DNA of 64,000 nt, taken from positions 3,658,001-3,722,000 of the forward strand of contig NC_014934.1 of the NCBI RefSeq assembly GCF_000186265.1. The letters run 5' to 3'. The notes under the pieces are model-generated. The model searched no databases, was not told the origin of the DNA, and saw only the letters and a program-made list of their open reading frames with translations. The position numbers and the translations under genes were made by a program. Source of the DNA: Cellulophaga algicola DSM 14237. GTDB lineage: Bacteria; Bacteroidota; Bacteroidia; Flavobacteriales; Flavobacteriaceae. Below, piece by piece: positions 15,475 through 24,581 of the stretch (its first letter is position 1; each line of letters begins with the position of its first letter).

Positions 15475-16488
15475 TCTATACCGTTTTTTTTCTTCCCAAT
15501 CGTTTTTTAAATATTTCAGAGTATCTTCTAATGCTTTTTTTGAAGATTTAGGATTAAAACCCAATTCTTTTCTTGATTTATTAATATCGTAATCCTGTTT
15601 TAAGTTATAAAACATATCTAAGTAGTGTCTTTGTAGCAAAGGTTCTTTTCCTGTTATTTTACTGCTAAACTCCATTAGTCCTGCAATAGAATACAATAAG
15701 CATTTAGGTACTTTCTTTGGCTTTTTTAATTTTAATTCTGGATATAAACCGGATGCTATTTTTACACTTTCTTGTAGAGTAGTGTGTTTCTCGTTTGATA
15801 AGATATAACGTTCTAAATTTCTACCTTTCAACATTGCTTTATACGTTCCAAATGCAACATCTTTTACATCCACCCAATTTAAAGTCACATTTGTATCTAC
15901 TGGTATTTCACCATTTAAAACTTGTAATACAAGGTTATTAGAATAACTCAATTTAAATGCTTTTGAACCTATCATTGCGGATGGAAGGATTAGAACAGTT
16001 CTGATTCCATATTTTTCTCCCAGTTCTAATGCTAATCTGTCAGAGTCATTTTTAGAGTTGTAGTACCAATTTCGTCTGTCTTTATTGTATCCATTATCTA
16101 CATTAGCAGGTAATTTTGTGAAATCTAAACAGGCTACAGAGCTTACGTATACAATGTTTTTTATGCCACATTCTTTTGCAATATCAAATACATTTTGAGT
16201 TCCCTGCATATTATTGTCATAAATTTCGGCTTTAGGATTCTTAGCCCACATACTAAAATTTGCAGCTACAGCATATAAGTTTGTAACTCCTTGAAATGCT
16301 TTTTTTAGAGATTCTCTGTCAGTAATATCGGCTTGTACAACCTCACAGTCCAATCCTTTGAAAGGTTTTTGATTGTGTATATTTCTGACTGTTGTTCTTA
16401 CTTTTTTATTTTCTGAAAGTAGTAATCTAACTAAGTTGTTTCCTAAATGTCCGTTACCTCCTGTTATTAATGAAATTTCGTTGCTCAT
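15337..16488 (-). CDS. Extended SDR / NAD-dependent epimerase-like protein, read through into intron 4
   Basis: The native protein is about 337 residues: Rossmann motif TGGNGHLG (9-16), catalytic-type YYNSK (YxxxK) near residue 140, and an extended-SDR C-terminal domain; dihydroflavonol-4-reductase or 3-beta-HSD-like relatives are the closest match by eye. After KNDWEEKKRYR the frame crosses the intron junction at 15474 and continues 46 codons through antisense intron sequence to a stop at 15337, so the original stop was displaced. It lies 62 bp downstream of a Crp/Fnr gene on the same strand, a repeat of the pair at 4512-5751. Substrate unknown. Confidence 0.75.
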   Translation of the reverse strand: MSNEISLITGGNGHLGNNLVRLLLSENKKVRTTVRNIHNQKPFKGLDCEVVQADITDRESLKKAFQGVTNLYAVAANFSMWAKNPKAEIYDNNMQGTQNVFDIAKECGIKNIVYVSSVACLDFTKLPANVDNGYNKDRRNWYYNSKNDSDRLALELGEKYGIRTVLILPSAMIGSKAFKLSYSNNLVLQVLNGEIPVDTNVTLNWVDVKDVAFGTYKAMLKGRNLERYILSNEKHTTLQESVKIASGLYPELKLKKPKKVPKCLLYSIAGLMEFSSKITGKEPLLQRHYLDMFYNLKQDYDINKSRKELGFNPKSSKKALEDTLKYLKNDWEEKKRYRIEWMASPLNDGVHPSHHPAYGSRTGRFAIHLSNRSLHQLKLFRTL

Positions 16489-16550
16489 ATTTTATGTTTT
16501 TTTGATAGCGCAAATTTCATTGACTTTTAAGTATTCAAAAATAACATTTG

Positions 16551-17120
16551 TTAGAAAGTAACTTGTTTTCTAATACGACTTAAAGATTGAGGCTCCATTC
16601 CTAAAAAAGAAGCAATATTATCGATGGAAACATTTAAAGCTAATTTGGGATATTGATTAAGAAACTTTAAATAACGTTCTTTTGCTGTTAAAATTTGAAA
16701 ATCTTTAACTCGTTCTAATTTACAACTCAAGTGTTCGTTAGTTACGTCTTTTACAAATAATCCCCAAAATTTAGTTTCATTTTGTAAAATATCAAAATCT
16801 GGTTTTGATATTTTTATAAGTTTACAAGCAGTAACAGTTTCGTAATAATCTAAAGAAGGTGTTTCAGTCATAAAACTGTCTAAAGAAGTGAAAACATCGT
16901 TTTCAGTTACAAGATGTTGAATAACAATTTTTCCATCAATGTTTTGATAACCTTTTACAATTCCATTACTTAAAAAGTAAATATATCGTTCTACTTTTCC
17001 TGCGTTTAAAAGATTAGTTTGAACAGAAACTTCTTCTTCCACAAAATGTTTTTTGATTAAATCAATATCGTTTTGAGTTAAAGCAATTCGAGATTCTATG
17101 TATTTAATTAGGTTTTCCAT
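16551..17120 (-). CDS. Crp/Fnr-family transcription regulator
   Basis: 189 residues: N-terminal cyclic-nucleotide-binding-type domain (NLLNAGKVERYIYFLSNG) and a C-terminal HTH (IDNIASFLGMEPQSLSRIRK). No Fe-S cysteines. It is only distantly similar to the regulator at 5188-5751, yet sits in the same place relative to an SDR gene, so regulator-enzyme pairing is a repeated theme in this array. Probably controls the downstream epimerase-like gene. Confidence 0.8.
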   Translation of the reverse strand: MENLIKYIESRIALTQNDIDLIKKHFVEEEVSVQTNLLNAGKVERYIYFLSNGIVKGYQNIDGKIVIQHLVTENDVFTSLDSFMTETPSLDYYETVTACKLIKISKPDFDILQNETKFWGLFVKDVTNEHLSCKLERVKDFQILTAKERYLKFLNQYPKLALNVSIDNIASFLGMEPQSLSRIRKQVTF

Positions 17121-17138
17121 TGTTGTTTTTAAATGGTA

Positions 17139-17324
17139 TAGCGTTTGGGCTAAGCGTAGTGCGGAGGCAAGGAAACTTTTCGTTTCCGTCTGGCGCCGTA
17201 GCTAAAGCTTATTGTTTTGCTTTTTCTTTTTTGTTCTAAAGCTAAATCCAAAAGATTTAGCGACATTATAAATATACACAGATCATTCGGTTTTGCCCTA
17301 AAGTCCGCATTATGTTTAGGTTTT
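17139..17324. repeat. attC-like hairpin repeat E7 (left part, cut by intron 5)
   Basis: Starts TAGCGTTTGGGC, then the GTGCGGAGGCAAGGAAACTT block and GCTAAATCCAAAAGATTTAG, the same interior as the repeat at 4142-4350. Ends TTAGGTTTT at the intron, so this junction lacks the usual CCGT. Confidence 0.5.
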
Positions 17325-17942
17325 GTGTGTGCCCAGTATGGTCATCTTTCTTTTACTGCAAAGTAAGAGATTAATTTAGAGGGTGCAAGTCCTTTATGCG
17401 CTGGATTGATATCTGGAAGCATTAGTAAGTCTCAAGGGAGTTAACCGCGAGGTTATATCTGAAGAAAGCGAGACTACAAACCTCGGTACTGACGAACAGA
17501 AACCGTATGCAAAGGCATAGATACTTGGGTAAGCAAGCACATCACTGTAACGCCCCAAGAATATGAAAAAGGGTATTAATTTAGATACGGCAGTTATTGA
17601 GGGAAACCTGCCTGCCGGCAGGGAAGATGCCATTACCTGGGGAGGTCTCTACAACTACGAGTTGGTTATGTAGAGAAGTCAGCAGAAGTCATAATACTTA
17701 TGAGAAACGAGTTGCAAATAGCAATTGCATAGGTCTCACGAGTAAGGAAGGACGGAACGTATTCCTTTTGGAAATTCATATAGGAGCTTTATTAAGTAGC
17801 CTATATTTAAAGTACAAAATAGTTGTTGTCGGTGTAAAGAACGATACAAAGATGGAATACGAACCGCCGTATACGAGACCCGTAAGTACGGTGGTGTGAG
17901 AGGTTCACTCTCCTCAATTATGAGGAGAGCCGTCTACTTGAT
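17325..17942 (+). mobile_element. ORF-less group II intron A, locus 5 (domain V intact)
   Basis: 618 bp. This copy keeps a convincing domain V: ACCGCCGTATACG opposite CGTAAGTACGGTGGT (about 17867-17900). It is the best reference for what loci 1-3 lost. Mini-repeat at 17607-17622. Intron B begins at 17943. Confidence 0.65.
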
Positions 17943-19793
17943 GTGTGCTGTGTAATCTATGATAAAGATGGAGGTAGGTCCTCCGATGAGGGTTTTTAGG
18001 AAAACTCATCAAACCACTTCTATGACACATCCAAGGCAACAAAGGTGTGTGAAGCGATAGAAGAAAAGGCTATTTAAAATAGTCAGGTAGGGATAGAAGA
18101 GATGAGCGAAAGCGAACCTTGCGAAGAAGTGACGAAAAGACCAGTCGTTGTCAAAACCTGATTTATATCGAGGAATCGGGGATAAGTGTAGAGGGCACCT
18201 AATTACTGACTATACGGCAACCGTCATAAAGCGGGCATGACTTTTATCCAGGCTTTATCGTGGAACCACAGGAAGCCTATGTGCTATGCCAAAAGGAAAA
18301 CACAAGCAGGAAATACCTGTGAGTCGATTACTAACGAGCGCATAGGTTGCGGATGAAGTTGTAGTAGTGTTGAAACTCCTGTAATGGGAGCGGAGCGAAG
18401 GACTTCAGTTATACAGTTTAAATTTAAGGACAACTTAAAATTGTAAGGATGATTTTTAAAGAACAAACAAAGTCGATACCCATAACCAAGGAAATGGTGT
18501 GGGAGTCCTACAAGAAGGTAAAAAGTAACAGAGGAAGTGCCGGGATAGACCATCAAACCCTATCGGAATTCGATAGTGTACGTTCCAAGGAACTGTACAA
18601 GGTTTGGAATAGACTGGCATCAGGAAGTTATTTTGCACCTGCGGTAAAGCGGGTAAATATTCCAAAGGCAGGGGGCAAGACCCGACCTTTGGGTATTCCC
18701 ACGGTAAGCGATAGGATAGCACAACAAGTGGTGAAGCAGTACCTTGAACCTAGGTTGGAATCCATATTTTCAGAAAACTCTTATGGATACCGTCCCAACA
18801 GGAGTGCACATTCGGCTATTGAAGTTGTACGTCGAAACGTACTACGATACAGCTGGGTGATAGATCTGGATATACAGGAATTCTTTGAGAATGTAGACCA
18901 TGGTCTTCTGTTGAAAGCTTTGGAACGCCATGTTTCGGAGAAGTGGGTGTTGCTCTACATCAAACGGTGGCTGGAAGCTCCAGTAATACTAGAAGATGGA
19001 ACGGTTAAAATATCCACGGGCAAAGGAACACCTCAAGTAGGGGTGATCAGCCCACTTTTGTCTAATCTATATATGCATTACTGTGTGGACAAATGGTTAG
19101 AGCAATACCATCCACAGGTAAAGATGGTGCGTTATGCAGATGACTTGATTGTACATTGTAGAAGTTATGAGGCAGCTGTCCATACACTTGAAGTTCTAAA
19201 AGAACGTCTGACAGAGTGCGGTCTGACCGCGCATCCTGAAAAGACTAAAATAGTGTACTGTAAGAAGGATGGCAGAGACCTCAAAGGGTATCCTGTACAA
19301 TTCGATTTCTTAGGATTCAGCTTTCAACCGATAAGGTTCAGATTGAAAAAGGGAGGAAGCTTCCTTCAATTTGATTGTAAGATGAGCAGAAAATCTAAAG
19401 TTCGAATCACGGGAGAACTCCGTAAACTTGCTTTCCATAACAAAACTCAACGTGGGATACAGGATCTGGCAAATCTGCTGAACCCCAAGATCCGTGGTTG
19501 GGTTCGGTATTATGGAAAGATAAGTCGTAGGAGTCTGCAACCTCTTTTCTATTACCTACACAATCGTATGCTCGGATGGATATTGAACAAGTATAAACGC
19601 TTCAAAGGAAGCAAAATCAAAGCTGTAAAATGGCTTAGGTTTATTACAAAATCATATCCAAATCTGTTCTATCATTGGGAACTGGGGTACAAATTGGTCT
19701 AAATTTATTTAGACATTATCGACTGTATAACAAGAGCCGTATGAATCGAGAGGTTCACGTACGGTGGTGTGAGAGGCGCACTCTCCTCAATTA
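17943..19793 (+). mobile_element. Group II intron B, locus 5, with chimeric 3' end
   Basis: Same 5' end and body as the other B copies. Within domain V (19734-19766) the sequence changes from B (GAGCCGTATGAATCGAGAGG, CACGTACGG) to the A-type downstream stretch (TGGTGTGAGAGGCGCACTCT) and stops at CAATTA (19793). Domain VI of B and the normal CTACTCGAC end are gone. It looks like recombination between A and B tails followed by truncation, so it should not splice normally. Confidence 0.7.
18449..19702 (+). CDS. ltrA: Group II intron reverse transcriptase-maturase, locus 5 (probably inactive)
   Basis: 417 residues, otherwise identical in appearance to the locus 1 protein. The conserved GTPQGG of RT motif 4 reads GTPQVG (GTA codon at 19037-19039). 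This glycine contacts the primer-template in reverse transcriptases and is almost invariant, so reverse transcription is likely lost even though YADD and domain X remain. The surrounding intron also lacks a proper 3' end, so the whole locus looks dead. Confidence 0.85.
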   Translation: MIFKEQTKSIPITKEMVWESYKKVKSNRGSAGIDHQTLSEFDSVRSKELYKVWNRLASGSYFAPAVKRVNIPKAGGKTRPLGIPTVSDRIAQQVVKQYLEPRLESIFSENSYGYRPNRSAHSAIEVVRRNVLRYSWVIDLDIQEFFENVDHGLLLKALERHVSEKWVLLYIKRWLEAPVILEDGTVKISTGKGTPQVGVISPLLSNLYMHYCVDKWLEQYHPQVKMVRYADDLIVHCRSYEAAVHTLEVLKERLTECGLTAHPEKTKIVYCKKDGRDLKGYPVQFDFLGFSFQPIRFRLKKGGSFLQFDCKMSRKSKVRITGELRKLAFHNKTQRGIQDLANLLNPKIRGWVRYYGKISRRSLQPLFYYLHNRMLGWILNKYKRFKGSKIKAVKWLRFITKSYPNLFYHWELGYKLV

Positions 19794-19841
19794 GCAACTA
19801 GCATTACTTCAATTAGTTTATCTTAATGACCCCATTAGTTC

Positions 19842-19988
19842 TCATGTATAAAATAATTTCGCTTTCAGAACATACTCCCAATACCCCTTATAATAAGTTC
19901 CTTTATCAGAGTCATCCAGGTCAATGACATAAATAAAGCGATGTATTTCATAAATCTTTTCATGTGAAAGCAAATTTAAATACTTTCT
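19842..19988 (-). pseudogene. C-terminal remnant of an unrecognised gene
   Basis: 49 open codons on the minus strand, including EIHRFIYVIDLDDSDKG and YYKGYWEYVLKAKLFYT, end in TGA. The composition is protein-like (aromatic and charged alternation) but there is no ATG start and an upstream stop at 19989. Probably the tail of a cassette gene cut off by deletion near the intron end. Confidence 0.35.
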
Positions 19989-20160
19989 TTATTTGAAGCC
20001 GGGAACCGGCCAACGCTCATAGCCAGTAAAGACCATCGGGCTAACCGCTTATGTCAGGGCTAGCTGACGCAGCTTCCCTAACGGCTGAAAAAAAATGTAT
20101 AGAAGCCTATAGCGCTTCCGTAAATTGTTGTAATCTAAGATGAGTAGTGTATAATGCAAT
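19989..20160. repeat. Divergent GC-rich hairpin repeat E8
   Basis: Contains GAAGCCGGGAACCGGCC, GGCTAACCGCTTATGTC, GGGCTAGCTGACGCAGC and CCCTAACGGCTG. It is richer in GC than the other repeats but has the same kind of boxes (CTAAC, CCAACG) and ends at the stop of the ankyrin gene. It could be an attC-like site of another family. No tRNA structure fits. Confidence 0.4.
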
Positions 20161-21093
20161 CTATTTTCTCGATATCATTTCTTCAATCTCTTTTCCAGTA
20201 CTGCTTCTTATCTGGTCCTGAATAGTTTTACCATCTTCAGAGCAGCGCGATAGGTCTACTCTCTGTTCTATAAGGAATGCAACCATCTCTGCATTTCCCC
20301 ACTTTACCGCCTCAAATATGATTGGATCAATCTTTTTATCATTTATATCACCACCTGCTTCAATAAGAAGTTTCATCGACGCTACATTGCCACATTTTGC
20401 AACCATCGTTAATGGCATAATATTGTAAACATTCTTATCGAATGGACTTGGGTGTGCTCCATGGCTCAACAGAAGTTTTATTATTTCAGGATAATTAGCT
20501 GCTGCTGCTATAGCTACACTCTCATTTTCATCTGGTTCGTTCACATCTACCCCAGCATCAATAAATAGTTTGGCAATTTCATAAGAACCAATCTTACAGG
20601 CACGATAAAGTGGTGTTACACCGTTAATTGTTTTGGTGAGGTCCACACCAGCTTCAATGAGGTGTTTCACCACAATAGCATTTTGTGGCTGTCTATCTGC
20701 ACGTTTTAGTGAGGCTGCAAGAATAGAATAATCTTCGCTATCCATAAACTCAATATCAGCCCCTGCATCTATGAGAAGTTTACAAATCTCATGATCTCCA
20801 TAGAATGACGCATAACGAAGTGGGCTATAATTGTATTTGTCAATAACATTCACGTCTGCACCTTTACTTAAAAAATAGTTAACATTCTCTAAATGACTGC
20901 TACTGGCCGCCTCTAGAAGTACTGAATTACCTGAAGATGTTCTGTAATTTACGGAAATACCACGCTCAAGATAGAGTTCGAAAACTTCAAGCTCACAGTT
21001 CATCTCTGCATCACCAATAAAGTTATACTCACGCTCTTCTTGAGTCATAGCATCAACCTCAATAATTTTTTTTTCAAGTCTTTCTTTATCCAT
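20161..21093 (-). CDS. Ankyrin-repeat protein
   Basis: 310 residues, mostly ankyrin repeats of about 33 residues: VLLEAASSSHLENVNYFLSKG, SPLRYASFYGDHEICKLLID, TPLYRACKIGSYEIAKLFID, VAIAAAANYPEIIKLLL, PLTMVAKCGNVASMKLLIE (lists shortened to key parts), each followed by GADVN or GVDVN-like turns. No signal peptide or transmembrane segment, so cytoplasmic and presumably protein-binding. The first 40 residues are acidic and charged. A single-gene cassette on the minus strand with no obvious partner. Confidence 0.8.
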   Translation of the reverse strand: MDKERLEKKIIEVDAMTQEEREYNFIGDAEMNCELEVFELYLERGISVNYRTSSGNSVLLEAASSSHLENVNYFLSKGADVNVIDKYNYSPLRYASFYGDHEICKLLIDAGADIEFMDSEDYSILAASLKRADRQPQNAIVVKHLIEAGVDLTKTINGVTPLYRACKIGSYEIAKLFIDAGVDVNEPDENESVAIAAAANYPEIIKLLLSHGAHPSPFDKNVYNIMPLTMVAKCGNVASMKLLIEAGGDINDKKIDPIIFEAVKWGNAEMVAFLIEQRVDLSRCSEDGKTIQDQIRSSTGKEIEEMISRK

Positions 21094-21230
21094 TGTCTGT
21101 ATCTATTTTATGGTTTTATCGTATGCACCCTACCAACCCCATGTATCTATATGATATTTTAATCAATAAACTGAGGTGATTTTTTTAATGTTTTATATAA
21201 TTTCCAACTTTTTGTATTATTATTGAAGTT

Positions 21231-21432
21231 GTTTTTTAACGATTTGGCTATGAACAGTACGGGAGCAAACTAGCGTTTACTTTCCGCCACTCACATAGCC
21301 AAATCTTTTTGTTTTGTTTTTTCTTTTCCTTGTTTAAAGCAAAATCCCAAAGATTTTGCGGACTTTGAAAATAGACACGAACCTCTCGGAAAGCCTGTAA
21401 TAGCTATGTTTTATAGCCGTAGTTGTAGCCAG
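21231..21432. repeat. attC-like hairpin repeat E9 (uninterrupted)
   Basis: Left region TAACGATTTGGCTATGAAC, central AAAGCAAAATCCCAAAGATT dyad (arms AAAATC / GATTTT), right box TATAGCCGTAGTTGTAGCC ending at the TAA of the adjacent YD-repeat gene. It shows the unoccupied form of the site into which the introns insert elsewhere. Confidence 0.6.
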
Positions 21433-22599
21433 TTACTTATGTTCTTCCATATCTACTTCCTTAATTAATAAAGGTTGCGTGTTTGAGTTTTCTTTTTCAG
21501 TAAATTTTTCTAGACGTTTCTTATAATTTGGTTCACAAAAACATAATGCTTCTTCCTTGGTTATTTTTTTAGAAATACTGCTGTCATTGTAATGTATTAG
21601 TCTTTTAGTTACTTTAATAGGCTCAGGCTTTGTTTGTTTCAAATATTTAAAATCTCGTATTTTTTCACATTTAATTAGCCAATTGCCATTGTTGTCATAT
21701 TTGTAGGTATAGATATTTTTTTGTGCTGGTTTACCGTTATAGACTCCTTCCTTGATAATTAAATTTTGGTTTTCGTCGTATTCACTTATATTTTTGTCAG
21801 ATGTAGTTTCGTACTTAAGTTCCCAAAATATTTCTAAACCATAATCATTGAATTTTCGGTTAATTTCTTTGGACAATTCACCAGCACTGTTGTAACTTTT
21901 TTCATTGAACTCATGGAGTTTACCATTATTATGGTACATAGATGTTTTAACTATACTGTCATTTATTTTATTATCCCTATAGATTAATGTGGTAGTATTT
22001 TTAAGTTGTTTATCATATTTGAATCGCGAATATTCTTTTCTGGGAAAAGCAAAATTTTGATATACTATACTTGAAATACTATCAACTTGATTATATTTAT
22101 AATCTGCATTATGAATTTTTTCCGATTGACCACGAAAGTCATATTTTATAGTTGACTTATTAATAAGTTTTCCATCATGATATGCTAAAGTATATTCCCA
22201 TTCGTCCTCAATTTGTTTAACGAGTTGTTTGTTAGTATTATAAGAATTTGTTGTTTCTACTAGAGTTGCATTATATTTTAATTGCACAATTTTTTTTAAA
22301 AGGTAGTCTTCATTATAAGAATACAAAGTATATTTTTTTTGATAATATTTTTTACCTTTTATGATACTGTCAGCGAGTAATACGCCATCAGAATTAAATA
22401 ATTGTACTCTTCTTTCATCAAGTTTATGCTGTTCAACCGGTTTACCATCTGGACTAGAAAATAAGATTAAATTAAAATCCTCTTCCACAATTTTTGAAAC
22501 TCCTTCACTAAGGTTAAAATCTTTTAGTGTCTTTTTGTACTCTTTCTGAGAAAAAGCGAAAGAGTTCGTTAAAACGATAAACAATAGTATTTTTTTCAT
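21433..22599 (-). CDS. YD-repeat exported protein
   Basis: 388 residues with a cleavable signal peptide (KKILLFIVLTNSFAFS) and no lipobox. The body has YD-type repeats (YSYNEDYLLK, NSYNTNKQLV, IKYDFRGQ, SRFKYDKQLKN, KSYNSAGE, SEYDENQNL, YKYDNNGNW) and a short Cys-containing tail (EALCFCEPNYKKR). It is the third and longest YD-repeat gene of the array. The CFC near the end could bind metal or form a disulphide. Function unknown; a surface or periplasmic scaffold is the safest guess. Confidence 0.75.
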   Translation of the reverse strand: MKKILLFIVLTNSFAFSQKEYKKTLKDFNLSEGVSKIVEEDFNLILFSSPDGKPVEQHKLDERRVQLFNSDGVLLADSIIKGKKYYQKKYTLYSYNEDYLLKKIVQLKYNATLVETTNSYNTNKQLVKQIEDEWEYTLAYHDGKLINKSTIKYDFRGQSEKIHNADYKYNQVDSISSIVYQNFAFPRKEYSRFKYDKQLKNTTTLIYRDNKINDSIVKTSMYHNNGKLHEFNEKSYNSAGELSKEINRKFNDYGLEIFWELKYETTSDKNISEYDENQNLIIKEGVYNGKPAQKNIYTYKYDNNGNWLIKCEKIRDFKYLKQTKPEPIKVTKRLIHYNDSSISKKITKEEALCFCEPNYKKRLEKFTEKENSNTQPLLIKEVDMEEHK

Positions 22600-22611
22600 A
22601 TTTTTTCAATT

Positions 22612-22737
22612 GGCTACAACGTTTATGTATATGGTTTGTTGCGTGTTTCAAGCAACTAATTCAGCAAATAAAAACCGAATAGAAAATCAGCTATGATTTT
22701 CGTAAGCAAGCTAAAACTAGCCATTAATTATATACGG
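22612..22737. repeat. attC-like hairpin repeat E10 (interrupted by an IS110 element)
   Basis: Left box GGCTACAACG then GTATATGG; internal stem GTTGCGTGTTTCAAGCAAC; ends TATATACGG. The IS110-like element follows and TTGTTGGC at 24073 may be the displaced right box. Confidence 0.5.
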
Positions 22738-24070
22738 CTTAAGTTTGATTTTTATTAAATTGTTGATATAATTAGAAAGAACAAAAGAGAGAATTAAGGT
22801 TACTTTATACGGTGAAGCTTCAGACTTCGACAACATTGATAATTGGCTCTCTTTTACTACTAAAATCACGTTCAGTTCCCTGCCTGTCGGCAGACAGGTG
22901 TGAGACTATGAGATCTCGTTTTCAAGTTGTTGTGAGCAGAAGTAGCTGGTTCTTTCATAAAACATTTCTTATGAATTAATATAAAGAAACTTTTGGAGTT
23001 GACATCAGTAAACCTGCCTGCCGGCAGGCAGGGATGTATTTTATGTACATGGCAGTGAAACGGGTCACAATCAATACAAAATGACGAGTCAGGATTTAAG
23101 AAGTTTCTAAAAGAGTTATCCAATGATTGCTTAGTAGCTATGGAAGCCACGGGATATTATCATTATAGACTTGCACAGTTTTTATACAAAAACGGAGTGG
23201 TAGTCTCTGTAATAAATCCTTTATCTATCAAGCGTTTTATACAAATGAAACTAGCTAAAGTAAAAACAGATAAAAGTGATTCAAAATCTATTTTTGATTA
23301 TGCGCTTATTAATGAAGTGCCAATTTATAACGCGTTAACAGAGGTTCAAAGTGAATGTTTACAACTGTTTAGATTAATGGATATTTATATAAAACACCGC
23401 ACAGCGACAAAGAATAAGATGCACGGAGAAGAAGTTTTGGGTATTCCATCAAAGTTAGTATATCGCTCATTGAGACGCAATAAAAAACATCTTGATAAGG
23501 AAATCAAAGGTATTGAATTACAGCTTTTATCACTAGTCAAAGAAGATCAACAAGAGCAACTTACGTTACTTACTTCTGTTCCAGGAATAGGACAAAAGAC
23601 AGCTCTATTCTTAATAGTAGTTACGGATGGTTTTTCAAAGTTTGAAACTGCTTCACAGCTATGCAGTTATGTAGGTATTACACCAACGATACGAGAGTCT
23701 GGTAGCAGCGTTAGAGGCAGGGCACGTATAAGTAAGGTTGGTAATAGGAAACTACGGAATCTATTGTTTTTATGTTCCTTCAATGCTTGTAAGCATAACA
23801 AAGCATGCAGAGAGGTATATGAGCGAATCGTGAACAAGGGAAAGAGTAAAAAACTCGCACTTATAGCAGTTGCAAATAAGTTAATTAAACAATGTTTTGC
23901 TATCGCAAAATCGGGCAGACCTTACGACGAAACTTACGTTTCTGTCTTGCCTAGATAAATAGCAGATAAATTGAATAAAAAAAGCTCAAGAATCTGTTTA
24001 TTGAATCTATGAGCCTAGAATAATAGTGTCTCAGATTAAGGAAGAATTTGTTTGTTTTTTACCTCAGTTC
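22738..24070 (+). mobile_element. IS110-family element with broken 5' coding end
   Basis: A non-coding left end of about 230 bp, including the inverted pair AGAGAGAATTAA / TTGGCTCTCTTT at about 22793-22855, precedes a transposase with an intact C-terminal two thirds. Two copies of the CCTGCC...GGCAGG palindrome lie in it (22879-22898 and 23013-23032), one inside the coding frame. Ends are approximate. Confidence 0.6.
22983..23958 (+). pseudogene. IS110-family transposase, disrupted near the N-terminus
   Basis: The N-terminus reads KETFGVDISK, then the 20-bp palindrome adds PACRQAG, then DVFYVHGS and QNDESGFKKF appear in other frames before the frame settles at MEATGYYHYR (23140). From there 272 residues are open: DEDD domain remainder (KTDKSDSKSI) and the transposase_20 region (TSVPGIGQKTALFL, CSYVGITPTIRESG). 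The ORF from 23140 lacks the first catalytic Asp, so the protein should be inactive. An internal start giving a truncated protein remains possible. Confidence 0.7.
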
Positions 24071-24096
24071 TTTGTTGGCAAATGTTATTTTTTAGT

Positions 24097-24573
24097 CTAA
24101 TCTCCGTCTAATAAATATATTTCCACAAGTGATATTCCTTCTTCATTTCTCTTGTAACATAATTTCGTAATGTAAATTGAATTATGAGATATTCCCTCAT
24201 TATTGAACTCATAACAAGTTTCATTTACGTTATAATAGTTAGATTTCCGTCTTGTTTTTCCCTCGTTATAAGTTTCTGGATTATAAAAAAAATCTAATTT
24301 TTCATTTCCTTTTAGATATTGTATTTCTAAATTGTCCTCTATCGAATATTTGGTAGTAACTTTAATACTATCTTGTATTAGAAATTTAGTAATATATTCA
24401 ATCATTGTAGAATCCCTTTCACTAAAACTTTCGTTTATTCTTTTAGAAGCAAAATATATTTCGGATTCACTTAATTCGTTATTCAATTTTTCTTTCTCTA
24501 CTTGATTCGGACTATTTTTACACGAAGTAATTAGTATTAAAGTTCCTAAAATTATATTCAGTATATATTTCAT
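24097..24573 (-). CDS. Hypothetical lipoprotein
   Basis: 158 residues from the ATG at 24573, whose product begins with a lipoprotein signal (LGTLILITSC, Cys18). A longer frame extends upstream only through hairpin-repeat sequence and is not believed. The mature part is Glu/Asn/Tyr-rich with EIYFASKRI and two cysteines (NETCYEF, TKLCYKR) that could pair. Family not recognised. Single-gene cassette between repeats E10 and E11. Confidence 0.7.
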   Translation of the reverse strand: MKYILNIILGTLILITSCKNSPNQVEKEKLNNELSESEIYFASKRINESFSERDSTMIEYITKFLIQDSIKVTTKYSIEDNLEIQYLKGNEKLDFFYNPETYNEGKTRRKSNYYNVNETCYEFNNEGISHNSIYITKLCYKRNEEGISLVEIYLLDGD

Positions 24574-24581
24574 TCTAATGT

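Noticed and set aside
19989-20100. tRNA or other structural RNA
   Set aside because: GC-rich stems suggested RNA, but no cloverleaf or TTC loop fits; it is better explained as a divergent hairpin repeat.
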